From: Sthenelais limicola
Lineage: Eukaryota > Annelida > Polychaeta > Phyllodocida > Sigalionidae
Direction of reading: 5' to 3'
Assembly (NCBI GenBank): GCA_942159475.1
Contig: OW804102.1
Span: forward strand, 34,044,873 to 34,108,872
DNA: 64,000 bases
Each line of letters begins with the position of its first letter. Within the stretch, counting starts at the first letter, position 1. The notes under the pieces are model-generated. The model did not search any database. It worked only from the letters and a program-made list of their open reading frames with translations, and was not told the DNA's origin. The translations under genes were made by a program, and so were the position numbers. Shown here in pieces: positions 55,100 to 64,000 of this stretch.

Positions 55100-55554
55100 T
55101 TTTCCCAATAAAACTGCAACAGCAGATCTTCCAGCCAACGCCCAATGAAGAAGATAAACATGTTTATAATGCTGCACATGTATAGATGACACATATCAAT
55201 AAATATAGCATACACGATCTTGGAATTTGATATGTATTTATGCTATTAACAGCGATAAACATCCACAAAATGAAAGAAATTCTGAGCAAGGGTTCTTGTG
55301 GAAAAACATTTGAAATATGTCGAAATGATGACGAAACCTTTTTGTCATAAGCGAATCATGTATGACTGTTGTTTTTAATTATTGGGCCTATACCAAAAAA
55401 ATGTGTTGTGATTTAGTTCGTCACGAAACTTGTATTTTGTCGCTATTGAGATTATGTAATGAGTAATACTTTCTTATAATTATAATTAACATTTGTACTT
55501 TACAGGGCCCATAAAATCAGAAACTTTGGTAGGATTTGACTTTGGATTTCTTTC
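55100..55554. other. Non-coding stretch
   Basis: AT-rich, nothing recognised. Confidence 0.3.
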
Positions 55555-55800
55555 AAAAGTCAGCACGAGGATCAGCCCCTGCCGTTCTCTGTACAGCAAG
55601 TGATTATAGACTGCTGCCATGAAGCTCCTCTTTCCCTCGCCGATGTATTGATGAATATTAATAAGCTCCTATTTTGGGGGGGAAGAATTAAACACAAAAA
55701 CTCAATCAAATCCCTGTAATAGATGCTCTGAAGGATGCCCCAAAATGACGTCATCAATAAATCCATATTAGGGAAACTTGCCTGGGAACCTGTTGATCTC
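55555..55800. promoter_or_regulatory. Candidate regulatory element with a perfect CRE
   Basis: TGACGTCA, the palindromic CREB/ATF site, lies at 55746-55753 within sequence that also has GATGTATTGATGAATATTAA, GTGATTATAGAC and CTAATATGGATTTATTGATG-type words. The mixture resembles a conserved enhancer. Evidence is motif content only. Confidence 0.35.
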
Positions 55801-57439
55801 GTTCCCGGTGCTGCAGCCTGGTACCCGATCAGAGAGGCAGGGTAAGGGGGTAGAAATAGGGGGAGGGTTATGTCTGTTTAACGCTTTCCATAATCGGATT
55901 TGGCTCATGGGAGAAGCTAGTCTGGGTATTGTCCTTCACTCTCCTAACTCCCTCCTCGTTCTCTCTACCCACCTGATCTCTCGCTCCCATCTCTACTTCT
56001 CCCTCTCTTCTCTCTTTCTCTAGTCTCCATCCCTCTCTCCCCCCTCTCTAGTTTCTCTCCCTTTCTCCTCTCTCTCACCCAACCCGATCTTGATGATGAT
56101 GATAATAATAATAAATGGTTGATACATAATAATGAATAGAAATATGAAGGTGATATTTGTTTAAACATCAGGATCTACAATTGATTATATCTAAGCGCCG
56201 GGTCCACCTAAAACACATGTATTGTCTTAGGTATTTCCTTATATGTTCCTCCCCTGCTTTCTTCCCCTTATCTTCATGTGATATGGCTCAGTTGTTTCTC
56301 CCGCAACCCTGTTCCCGTTCCCTATGTCTCTTCACTCTCTACCTCTCCCGCCATCTCTCCCAAAGGTCCCTGTCACTCGCCCCCTTCCTCCCTCTTTCCA
56401 CAAAGTCTTCCCCCTCGTTCCCTCTCCATCATCCTCTCCCTCCCCATCGCCTTATGTCCCTCGTCTCACTTTCTTCTCCCCTTCTCTCCACTGTGTCCTT
56501 CTCCCTCCTCCTCTACCCTCTTTCTCCCTCTATCCACAACTACCCTCTCTCTCCTTCCCCTCTTTCTCTCCCTGCTCCCTCTCTCCCTCTGACTCCGCCC
56601 CCTCTTCCTCTAACTCCTCCCCGTCTCCCTCCTCCCCCTCTCTCTACCTCTATCCACAACTACCCTCTCCCTCTTCCCCCTCTTCCTCTCCCTCCTCCCC
56701 CTCTAACTTCTCCCCATCACCCTCTCACTCCCCGCTCTGCCGCACTTCCCCAAGACCCTCATTACCCCGGCACGCCAAATCTCCCACTGATCCTACCTCT
56801 TTTTCCTACTTTTTTCCATCACACACATGGCGCAGAAACGGGCCTCTCAAAAATTGTAATCCTCACGGATAAGGACGCAAACAAATGTTTTGCGTGCCAA
56901 GCTAATTCCCATGCTTTCCACCCAATACATTACAAGCCCATGCATCTGAGAGGGGGGGGGGATTTTAAAATTCTAAAATAGGTAGGCTGTGCATGTTGGC
57001 GAATTATAAATTAAGCCATAACCTTGATGTCAATTAACCTAAGACCTAAATTTACTTCAAAGGCATAGTTCATTCAAGTGGTTCTTAAAAAGCATCATAT
57101 GTATTGATGAAAATCCAAAATGTCGCGTTCTTAATTGAGAGAGAGGTGGACTTGAGGCTAGTGGTCCGCCTCTCTCCCTTCCAAAAAGAGAAAATGAATC
57201 CTCTGGTGGATTTGAATTGGACATGTAAATATTTCAAGTCACGCTTGATGTTAAGCTAATGTCATATCCCTCAAAGGAGGTGGAAAGAAATGAAGGTCCC
57301 CACTCGGGTGAAGGAGAAACCTTTTGTAAGCACCTCAATCAAGATGACTTCATTGCAAACCGCACATTTTCCCAATACTCAAAGATTCAACAACTCGTCA
57401 ATATCTTGTTGAGGGCTACAAGAAAGTTTATATGGCCGT
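55801..57439. repeat. Pyrimidine-rich low-complexity tract and flanks
   Basis: 55935-56080 and particularly 56215-56765 are almost pure CT, built from CTCCCTCTC-like units with some longer imperfect duplications (CTCTATCCACAACTACCCTC occurs twice). Long open frames here, up to 274 codons, consist of Ser/Pro/Leu and arise from the repeat. Polypyrimidine/polypurine DNA of this length may adopt triplex structures (inference). Confidence 0.8.
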
Positions 57440-57620
57440 GTTTCCATGGCAACCACCAAATCTCTGTAGGCAGAATGGTGTGTGCACGTTCATCTCAAGG
57501 AGTCTGAACACTTCCGGTTGCGAAAGTGCGCGCGCATGGAGGACACGTTGTCATGGAAACACGCATGCGCAATCATCAAATTATTGAAGCAGACGACATT
57601 TGGAGAAATAGATGAGACAT
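57440..57620 (+). promoter_or_regulatory. Promoter-like block with paired RFX X-boxes, ETS and NRF1 motifs
   Basis: GTTTCCATGGCAAC (57440-57453) is a perfect X-box on the minus strand. GTTGTCATGGAAAC (57547-57560) is a second X-box on the plus strand, so the pair is inverted with about 94 bp between. Between and beside them are ACTTCCGG (57510-57517, ETS), GTGCGCGCGCATGG and CGCATGCGC (57562-57570, NRF1). The block is unusually CpG-rich for this window. RFX sites of this quality commonly mark promoters of ciliary genes in animals. A TATA box is not evident. Confidence 0.6.
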
Positions 57621-57634
57621 GGAGGAGGAGGCAG
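57619..57634 (+). CDS. Possible first coding exon (5 codons plus one base)
   Basis: Downstream of the X-box block, GAGACATGGAGGAGGAGGCA is followed by G|GTATAG: an ATG, four more codons (MEEEA) and a phase-1 donor-like site at 57635. It is plausible as the start of a gene running right, but too short to prove. The donor is not ideal and no second exon was found. Confidence 0.2.
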
Positions 57635-57811
57635 GTATAGATCTTCCTCCTCGGGCAGGGTCCAATCTTTCACCGAATCTTGATAAATAGGAATTGGTTC
57701 TGCCTCTAAGTGGTCCACAATTAATGTTCACAACCATTTATGCTCAATTGGTGCAGCAGCATGCCTATAAACCTTGGTATAGATTGTAGGGAGAGCGTGA
57801 GGTAATTTATA

Positions 57812-58050
57812 TGAGGTTCAGGACGTCAGAAAATGTACAAAGGGCAGTTCTGCACATTGAGGTATAGCTCTACCAAATTAGGTTAAAGATGTATTAATAT
57901 TAAGTATAGCTAAGTATATCTGTTATTGTGCTGATTCAAAGAATCTGTTCGGTTATGCTGATTTAGATTTTGAGCTTCACTTTCTTTTTTAATTTGGGTT
58001 TTTTGAGAGGATTGGTGGTGGCAAATTGTAGATTTTCTGATGACTGTGCT
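57812..58050 (+). mobile_element. MITE family 1, copy d
   Basis: GAGGTTCAGGACGTCAGAAA then ATGTACAAAGGGCAG at the left. TTTTGAGAGGATTGGTGGTG then GCAAATTGTAGATTTTCTGA at the right. Diverged ends, interior conserved. Confidence 0.7.
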
Positions 58051-59235
58051 AGGGTATTATACTAATAGTATACATATAGATACTTTAAACTTATTGTTGA
58101 TGGTTGATACTGTAAAGAACCATACCCATAAACTGAGTGTCTTTTTCGAGAGTTGTCAATTTAGGCCATCTGCAGGAGTAATCCCCCAACATGGATGACT
58201 GGATGGAGTAAAGGAGGAGATTGGATTATGTCTAATATAATCTGGTTATGGGGACAGAGGAAGAATTACCAAGTGGGGTTGGAGATTTACCCCAGTTCTG
58301 ACTTCCCTGACCTTTTGATGAATAATCTGTAGGGGATTTTCATTGGGTATTTTAACGTCAACAATAGAGGGGTATGGGGATCGAGGGGGGTGATACAGAT
58401 TCAATTGTATAGATGATATCAAATGATATTAAGTTTTAAGTGACCATATATCCAATGCTCACATAGAAAGACATTTAGAGACTGACTGTAGTCCATGTTA
58501 TATTTACCTCAGTGTATACTATACTATGTACTGACTACGTAATTTTTGTATGGGAATCATATATGGACCATTCAGGCTTTCATTCTATATTACTAAATGT
58601 TTCTCAAATAACAAGAAAATGCTATATAATTCACTATATTGACAACTTTTGGGTCAGAGCTATAGCATAATAATCCGACTAAAATGCCAAGAGGCATAAT
58701 TACAAGAGCCTTGTTAAAAGAAGCCATGACTGAGACTGGACTAGTGGAAGCCCTTCACTGACCTATGGAGGGGACGAATGATAAATTACCCCAAAATGGA
58801 TTGCTCCAGTAGATGGGTCTAGTTGGACGATCCTCCCATCCGGAGCTATTTTAGGCCATATTTACATGATTTGAGGCCGTTCTGTGATATGATGCGTTCA
58901 CATTACATCACATGCTCCATGCTATCATGTCACCATGCAGCATACCACGTGGCCATCTCCATATAAGCCACTCAAGCGTGGTTTTGGCGCTACAACCATG
59001 GGGAAAACCCATTAACCTCCATGTGAGCAGATTTGGAGGTTGCGGCGTGTTCAGTGACCTGGATGGTGACCTTGCCTTTTAGGTCAAGTTGAGGTCAGGC
59101 TGATTCTGGTCGGTTATAAGCGTGTGGTTATTTGACCTGGGTAATAAGAGGCAATTGTCAGCAGAAGTACTGATAACTGCCATGTGAAGAGAAAATACAG
59201 TGGCAATGCATTTAAAGGCATATACATAACATATA
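58051..59235. other. Non-coding stretch
   Basis: No gene or repeat recognised. Confidence 0.3.
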
Positions 59236-59466
59236 TGGGTGAAATCGCCAGATATGTACAATTCACTTTCACCAACCCTCTCAAATAACCCAAAGTTAAG
59301 ACAAAAGTGAGGTTCGAAATACAGTTCAACATAAACAAACAGATTGTTTAAAACAAGGCAATATCAAATATATTCTGATGCACCAAGTATAGACCATTGT
59401 CAAATTTAGCAGAATTTACTAAATGTGTAGATCTGCCGATTGTGCATTTTCTGAAGATCTGACCCA
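59236..59466 (-). mobile_element. MITE family 1, copy e (TATA target duplication)
   Basis: TGGGTGAAATCGCCAGATAT then GTACAATTCACTTTCACC at the left, and GCATTTTCTGAAGATCTGAC then CCA at the right. TATA directly precedes and follows the element, giving a 4-bp target duplication. Confidence 0.8.
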
Positions 59467-60667
59467 TATAACATTAATAATGACATACATATATGTTACG
59501 GCTGGAAGAACTGGATATTATCCAGAACCCTGTTTTCACAAATTGTCATCTCATCACGCATATGTTACTATTTTTGACCAATGAAGTATTGTTTAATTCA
59601 ATACAATATTCAAGGATAAATGGATTAATTGTTTAATCAATTCTACAATATGAACATACAAAGCTATTTTATTTCTGGTAAGGGGTGAGGTTGGGCGGGG
59701 TTGGAGTGGGAAAAAGGGGCTTCTGTCCATTGTGAGGTTTATATCTGCATGTTGTATACATTAATGTATTTTTGTCCTTTTGTCTGATTCATTTTAATTA
59801 TTTAGTGATATTAACTACTTATTTAATATGTAATATATCTTATTATGTCGCCTTTAGATAATAACTCATAATTGCTGTCAGAAAATGAAAATTGTCAATA
59901 TTTATCCGTAGGTTTCATTTTCAGACAATGATATACGGTACTTCCTATCAGAAATTAAATATTTATTCTATTTAGTTGTGTTTACCCAGTCATTTATTCT
60001 GTATAATACGCACATTTCCGGCTGAATTTACGAAGGAAAGTTTGCAAAGAGAACACTATCACATTTCAACACTAACTAACGATAATTAGTTTCACTTTAG
60101 ACAAGTCCCACGAAAAACACAAATTGTAGTAGGAAGCGACAGAAACAAATTAGAAATTGGCCAGGAAGGGAAATTAATGCAGAAAATAATTGACACCTGT
60201 GCCGAGTTAGTGAACCAAGTCTCAGCAATTATTCAAATCTGGAGCAGGTGATTTTTTTAATTCAAGGAATTGATGAAAAAGGCTTGACATTTGAGACTAA
60301 GCCTCACGCGATGCAGAAATCCCTCTCTCCACGCTCGCTCAACGTTACTTATTAATCATTTCCAAGATGTTTTAAAACTACTTAGTAACTTCCTTGGAAA
60401 ATCTAAGTTTAAAGTTTAAAACAAAACCATCTAAGATGTCGACTTGAGTGATTATTCCCACTTCCAGGATCAAATCTAAGTTTAGTTATCGGCAGGGGCC
60501 TTAATTAACTTCATTTTCAAATGTGTTTAAAGTTAAATCCAAGCCGTTTTAAAGATGCATTCTTAGCTATTACCACAAAACAAAACGTACCAAATTCACT
60601 CATATTATAACTAATAGGACTAGATTCATCAACATTCACCTGTTGTGTACATAAGAGAATTTAAAGT
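59467..60667. other. Non-coding stretch
   Basis: AT-rich, with nothing recognised. Confidence 0.3.
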
Positions 60668-60890
60668 CTAATCGCCGAGAGAAAACTGCGCCGCCGGTGA
60701 GCGATAATAAGTTAAGCCATCACAGGGTCCTCCAAATGCAAAATGAGGACGTTTTAGAAGCCTTTTAGCAAAACAACTGGACAAAATTGTCCAAGATTTG
60801 GGTCAAATGACTAGTAGAAGGGTCGGTTCAGAAATGGAACAAGAAGTAGGAAATTGTCAGTTTTTGACCGACGTTAGCTGGGAGTGCTAC
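60668..60890 (+). repeat. Old dispersed repeat R4, copy 4
   Basis: Contains GCCGCCGGTGAGCGATAATA then AGTTAAGCCATCACAG, GTCCTCCAAATGCAAAATGA, TTTTAGAAGCCTTTTAGCA, GGAACAAGAAGTAGGAAATT and TTTTTGACCGACGTTAGC. Longest and clearest match to copy 2 at its start and to copies 1 and 3 at its end. Confidence 0.55.
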
Positions 60891-61460
60891 TTTAAGCAAG
60901 ACCTTGAGACGTGATTAGTGAGCCCGGCATGCTCGGCTAACCACCTTTAGTGCTCATTTTATGATATTAAATTCAGTCAAAATTTAAATTGAGCAAAATG
61001 TAAAACTTCAAGTATCTGCATGAGAGCTACTTTAATTTGGAATCAAATTAAAACTTGATCTTTTATATACACTCTCTGATTGCTCGCTCTGTGTGGGAGG
61101 TTGTATTCGTTTCTTGTTTGTAACATAATGTTCCAGTCTCCTTTGGGTGTTACCAATGGTCAGTTCTACATTGATCAATATATGTACTATAAACAAAGCA
61201 AAATTTATTGTTTAACTCCCAGCTCAATGGCAATTGTATTCAGACCTAAGCAGGGTTTAAGCCTGTTGCGCATGATCAGAACAGAACTAATAATTCTGTG
61301 AGACTGGAAAGGTTATTGGTAAGACGTACAACATTTATACCTCGTGTAATGATCAAATAGACCCAAATATACCTGGTATTTACTTTTCCCTTCGGAATCC
61401 AGTGAAATTGTAAACAAAGAAATGTGATTGTCAGTGTCACATAAGGATGTTCTGTATGTG
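60891..61460. other. Non-coding stretch with a weak exon-like signal
   Basis: GTAACATAATGTTCCAG at 61119-61135 followed by an open frame starting SPLGVTNGQFYIDQ faintly recalls the beginning of a discoidin (F5/8C) domain, but the rest does not fit and no good donor follows. Treated as chance. Confidence 0.15.
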
Positions 61461-61693
61461 ACTGAAGTTGTCAGAAAATATACAATCGGCGGCTTTCCAC
61501 AATTAGTATGTTACACTAAGTCAAGCTGACAATGTCAAACACTGGATATATAATTACATCTGAATTTATATTCCGTATTGAGTTGATTCAAACTATCTGT
61601 TCGCCTATGTTGACCTGTATTTAAAACCTAATTTTGTCTGAAATGTAGGTTATATAAGAGTTTTCTTGAAAGTGGAGTGTACATTTTCGGACG
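61461..61693 (+). mobile_element. MITE family 1, copy f
   Basis: ACTGAAGTTGTCAGAAAATA then TACAATCGGCGG at the left and GTACATTTTCGGACGACTTC then ACCCA at the right. Interior AAACTATCTGTTCGCCTATG and TGTCTGAAATGTAGGTTATA fit the family. Confidence 0.75.
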
Positions 61694-62226
61694 ACTTCAC
61701 CCACATATCTCAATGGGCAAGATCCTTACCCACCAGACCAAGCCTTCTGCTACATATGAGTCACACACGCAGCACTTATAACATAGCTTTATGCATAGTA
61801 ACCAATGATCCCCAGTCATACCACTGGGGGATCAACCCCATCCAGGCTAGATGCCTGTACATGACTGGGCTGATTAGTGGTATTATCCTACCAGGATAAA
61901 CCATCAAACTAATGGATAATCCCCCCTATACCTCCTGGATAAGCTAAGCCCGCCTTATGCCTATGATTGCCTTATTGACCAAAGGCTATCTCTTGAATCC
62001 ATATTGGAAGATTTAGGGAGGAATTGAGGGTGGCATGGGTGAAGGGGTGGTGCTTTATTTTGATATCGATTACGGATTTTCATGGTGGATGAGGAGTGGG
62101 TGTTCTTTTTTGTTTTCTCTTTGAAGGAAGTGTCCTGATAAATACCCTGTTTCCTCGGAAATGTGTGCATGCGCTGCCTCCAAGAGATTAATTACAGTTG
62201 GTTAAGAATTAATGGTGCAGAATATA
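61694..62226. other. Non-coding stretch
   Basis: A short imperfect hairpin around ATGATCCCCAGTCATACCAC / GGGGGATCAA (61804-61835). No gene. Confidence 0.3.
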
Positions 62227-62463
62227 TGGGTCAGATCTTCCGAAAATGTACAATTCGCCTACACCAATCCTCTGAAATGACCCACATTTAAGACAAAAAT
62301 GAGCTTCAAAATGCAGTTGAACATAACAGAACTGATACTTTAAATCAATGCGATACCAAATATACTCGGATATACCCAGTATTAATCAATTTTCAGCCAA
62401 ATTTAGCAGAATTTCCTAAATGTGTAGAGCTGCCAATTGTACATTTTCTGAAAATTTGACCCA
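62227..62463 (-). mobile_element. MITE family 1, copy g (TATA target duplication)
   Basis: TGGGTCAGATCTTCCGAAAA then TGTACAATTCGCC at the left. GCCAATTGTACATTTTCTGA then AAATTTGACCCA at the right. TATA precedes 62227 and follows 62463. Together with copies c and e this gives the best view of the ends. Confidence 0.85.
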
Positions 62464-63247
62464 TATACATCAAACCAAGCTCATGGATATAGAAATACAT
62501 GGAATGGAACTTATAGGATAATGTGAAGCACTGAGCATGGATGGACTTTGAATCAATAGACAGGCACCTATATACAAATAACTGTAATAATTCTTAGGGT
62601 GCTCTCCAATTAATTAGATTTCTATCCAACCTTTAATTCTAAAAGCCTTATTCCAACTTTACTCAAATAATTTAAACATTTAAATGTGTTCTTCAAGGTT
62701 TTGTTAGACACACTGACAGACGAGAGGAACCTGGCGTGTGTCTCAGAATATATCATACGGGAGACTGCATGCATTATTGGACATCAATATCTAATGGACA
62801 ATATCCATATTTTCCGAAAGCATCAAGAGTGTTAGCTGTTTTACATAAACCGCCTCATCTCGGAGAAAAAATAGCTAAACCACGTGGAAAACACTGCTGT
62901 GATTCACAGAGTATAAAAATCTGCCAAAAACTAGTCTTCAGATAAAGAGCATGGTGGGATGAGTTTGTTCAGATTAGGAACAAAAATATAAAAATAAAAT
63001 ATCCGCTAGACATCAAGCGGATCACGCTGGCAGGATTACAAAGGTCCCTTTAGTTAATGTTAATCAATAAAATACATCGTCATCATCATTTGATATTCTC
63101 TTCGTTTAACTGATATTTGCATTAAAAACTTCTTTAATCTTTAGATATTATTATGCTTATTATAGTTATCATTATCATTATTAGTAAAATGGCATTGCTA
63201 CATTGTCACTAGTCTTCAAGTATGTCTGCGTTTTGTGTAAGAAGTTA
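62464..63247. other. Non-coding stretch
   Basis: The open frame 62736-62945 shows no recognised domain. No gene called. Confidence 0.3.
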
Positions 63248-63488
63248 TGGGTTGGTCCGCCAAGAAATGGAAAGTCGGCATTCCTAAACATTTAGAAAGT
63301 TCTGCTAGATTAGACTCACAAATGATACATACTAAGTACATGTGAGTATATATATGGTATTGCGTTGACTCAAGACATCTATTTGGTTATGTTGAACTGT
63401 ATTCTGAACCTCATTATAATCTTAAAGTTTGGGTTCTTTGAGAGAGGATTGGCGAAGGGAAATTGTATATCACCATGCGATTTCACCC
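63248..63488 (+). mobile_element. MITE family 1, copy h
   Basis: GGGTTGGTCCGCCAAGAAAT then GGAAAGTCGGCATTCC at the left and GAGAGGATTGGCGAAGGGAA then ATTGTATATCACCATGCGAT at the right, with ACATGTGAGTATATATATGG in the middle. The right arm is decayed. Confidence 0.65.
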
Positions 63489-64000
63489 TTATATCTCCCC
63501 ACCCGTTCCCCGGGGCAGGAAAAAGAATCCAAGATCTCTCCCCACCCCCACCCCCACCCCCACCCCCACCCCTTACTCCCTGCCCAAAGCTCTCCCCATA
63601 CATCAGCCAGAAGCCTTTTTATATGAATGCTAGAAATGAATTGATCTATTCCATCTTTGTGCAATAGATCATTCACATGACAATTCCATGTTTTATAAAT
63701 GTAGCCGCTGGAGGCATGATGGATGATCATGTAAAACATGCTGACCTGGTCGGGGATGAACCATTAATATGGCAACTGTAAAATGCATCTTTACTTCGGC
63801 ATATTAAAGCTAACGCACACTCACTCTTTGGTACATTCTTAGAACATGTGGTTCAATTAAAGAGCTAGGGAAGGGTTGCTGGTATGAGTTGCTGGTATGA
63901 GACCTCTCAAAGTCTTGAAATGCATGAACTAGACCCTTCCCCGTTCTCTTTCTCTTTTATTCCACACTGTCTGTCTCTGTCTGTCTTGCCCCAATCTATC
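63489..64000. other. Non-coding stretch with (CCCCAC)n
   Basis: A CCCCAC tandem at about 63539-63572 creates open frames of Pro/His on one strand and Gly/Trp on the other. GTTGCTGGTATGA is duplicated at about 63877-63903. The end is CT-rich. No gene. Confidence 0.5.

Noticed and set aside
56157..56981. A 274-codon open frame, the longest outside the retrotransposons
   Set aside because: Its sequence is Ser/Pro/Leu repeats generated by the CT-rich tract, with equally open overlapping frames.
61080..61301. Possible discoidin-domain exon (PLGVTNGQ)
   Set aside because: Only a few residues fit, conserved tryptophans and cysteines are absent, and no good donor follows.
63365..63739. Overlapping Pro/His and Gly/Trp frames
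   Set aside because: Produced by a (CCCCAC)n microsatellite.
1..64000. CRISPR array, prokaryotic operon or prophage
   Set aside because: No regularly spaced direct repeats, no dense gene blocks and clear eukaryotic splice and retrotransposon features.

Overview
The window is animal nuclear DNA. It is AT-rich and sparse in coding capacity, with many degenerate dispersed repeats, microsatellites and terminal-inverted-repeat elements, and without bacterial operons or ribosome binding sites. A GAGTGAGTGAG-linked repeat carrying the core TTGGTTGCTTTACGCCC resembles repeats I associate with molluscs, so a marine invertebrate, perhaps a mollusc, is the best guess (inference, low certainty). Host coding sequence is minimal. 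Positions 1-111 on the minus strand look like the start of an immunoglobulin-domain exon with a phase-1 splice acceptor, as in NCAM/fasciclin-type adhesion genes. If so, sequence to its right is at least partly a long intron or 5' region of that gene. A candidate recursive splice site at 30385-30394 on the same strand fits this.

The main content is two copies of an unusual non-LTR (LINE-type) retrotransposon, both on the minus strand. Copy B (about 38731-46600) appears near full length. In transcript order it carries an acidic/coiled-coil ORF1, an RRM-like segment joined to a NADAR domain (ADP-ribose-related N-glycosidase fold), a separate SGNH/GDSL hydrolase ORF, a spacer of about 0.9 kb with conserved hairpins, an endonuclease-reverse transcriptase ORF, and a 3' UTR ending in (AT)n. 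Copy A (about 31124-36985) is 5'-truncated inside the NADAR domain and has two frameshifts in the endonuclease-RT ORF, but its NADAR and SGNH parts are open. The two copies differ strongly in protein sequence, yet keep the same domain order and the same NADAR and SGNH motifs. That points to a lineage in which both accessory domains are maintained. The NADAR domain in a LINE is the most interesting signal in the window.

The remainder is a repeat landscape. At least eight copies of a ~240-bp inverted-repeat element (TATA target duplications at the best copies) cluster at 57.8-63.5 kb and occur elsewhere. There are palindromic elements with AAGGGTGG, AAAGGGCCTAG and GGGCCCGTTGCAT ends, a 1.1-kb element flanked by TTAA, a ~415-bp element with long inverted repeats, a SINE-like family in four copies, and another old repeat in four copies. 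A decayed, unrecognised coding region lies at 16374-16942. Regulatory-looking sequence includes CTCF-like site clusters at 2980-3018 and 7280-7406, a promoter-like block at 57440-57634 with two RFX X-boxes plus ETS and NRF1 motifs, and a perfect CRE at 55746. All regulatory calls are motif readings only.
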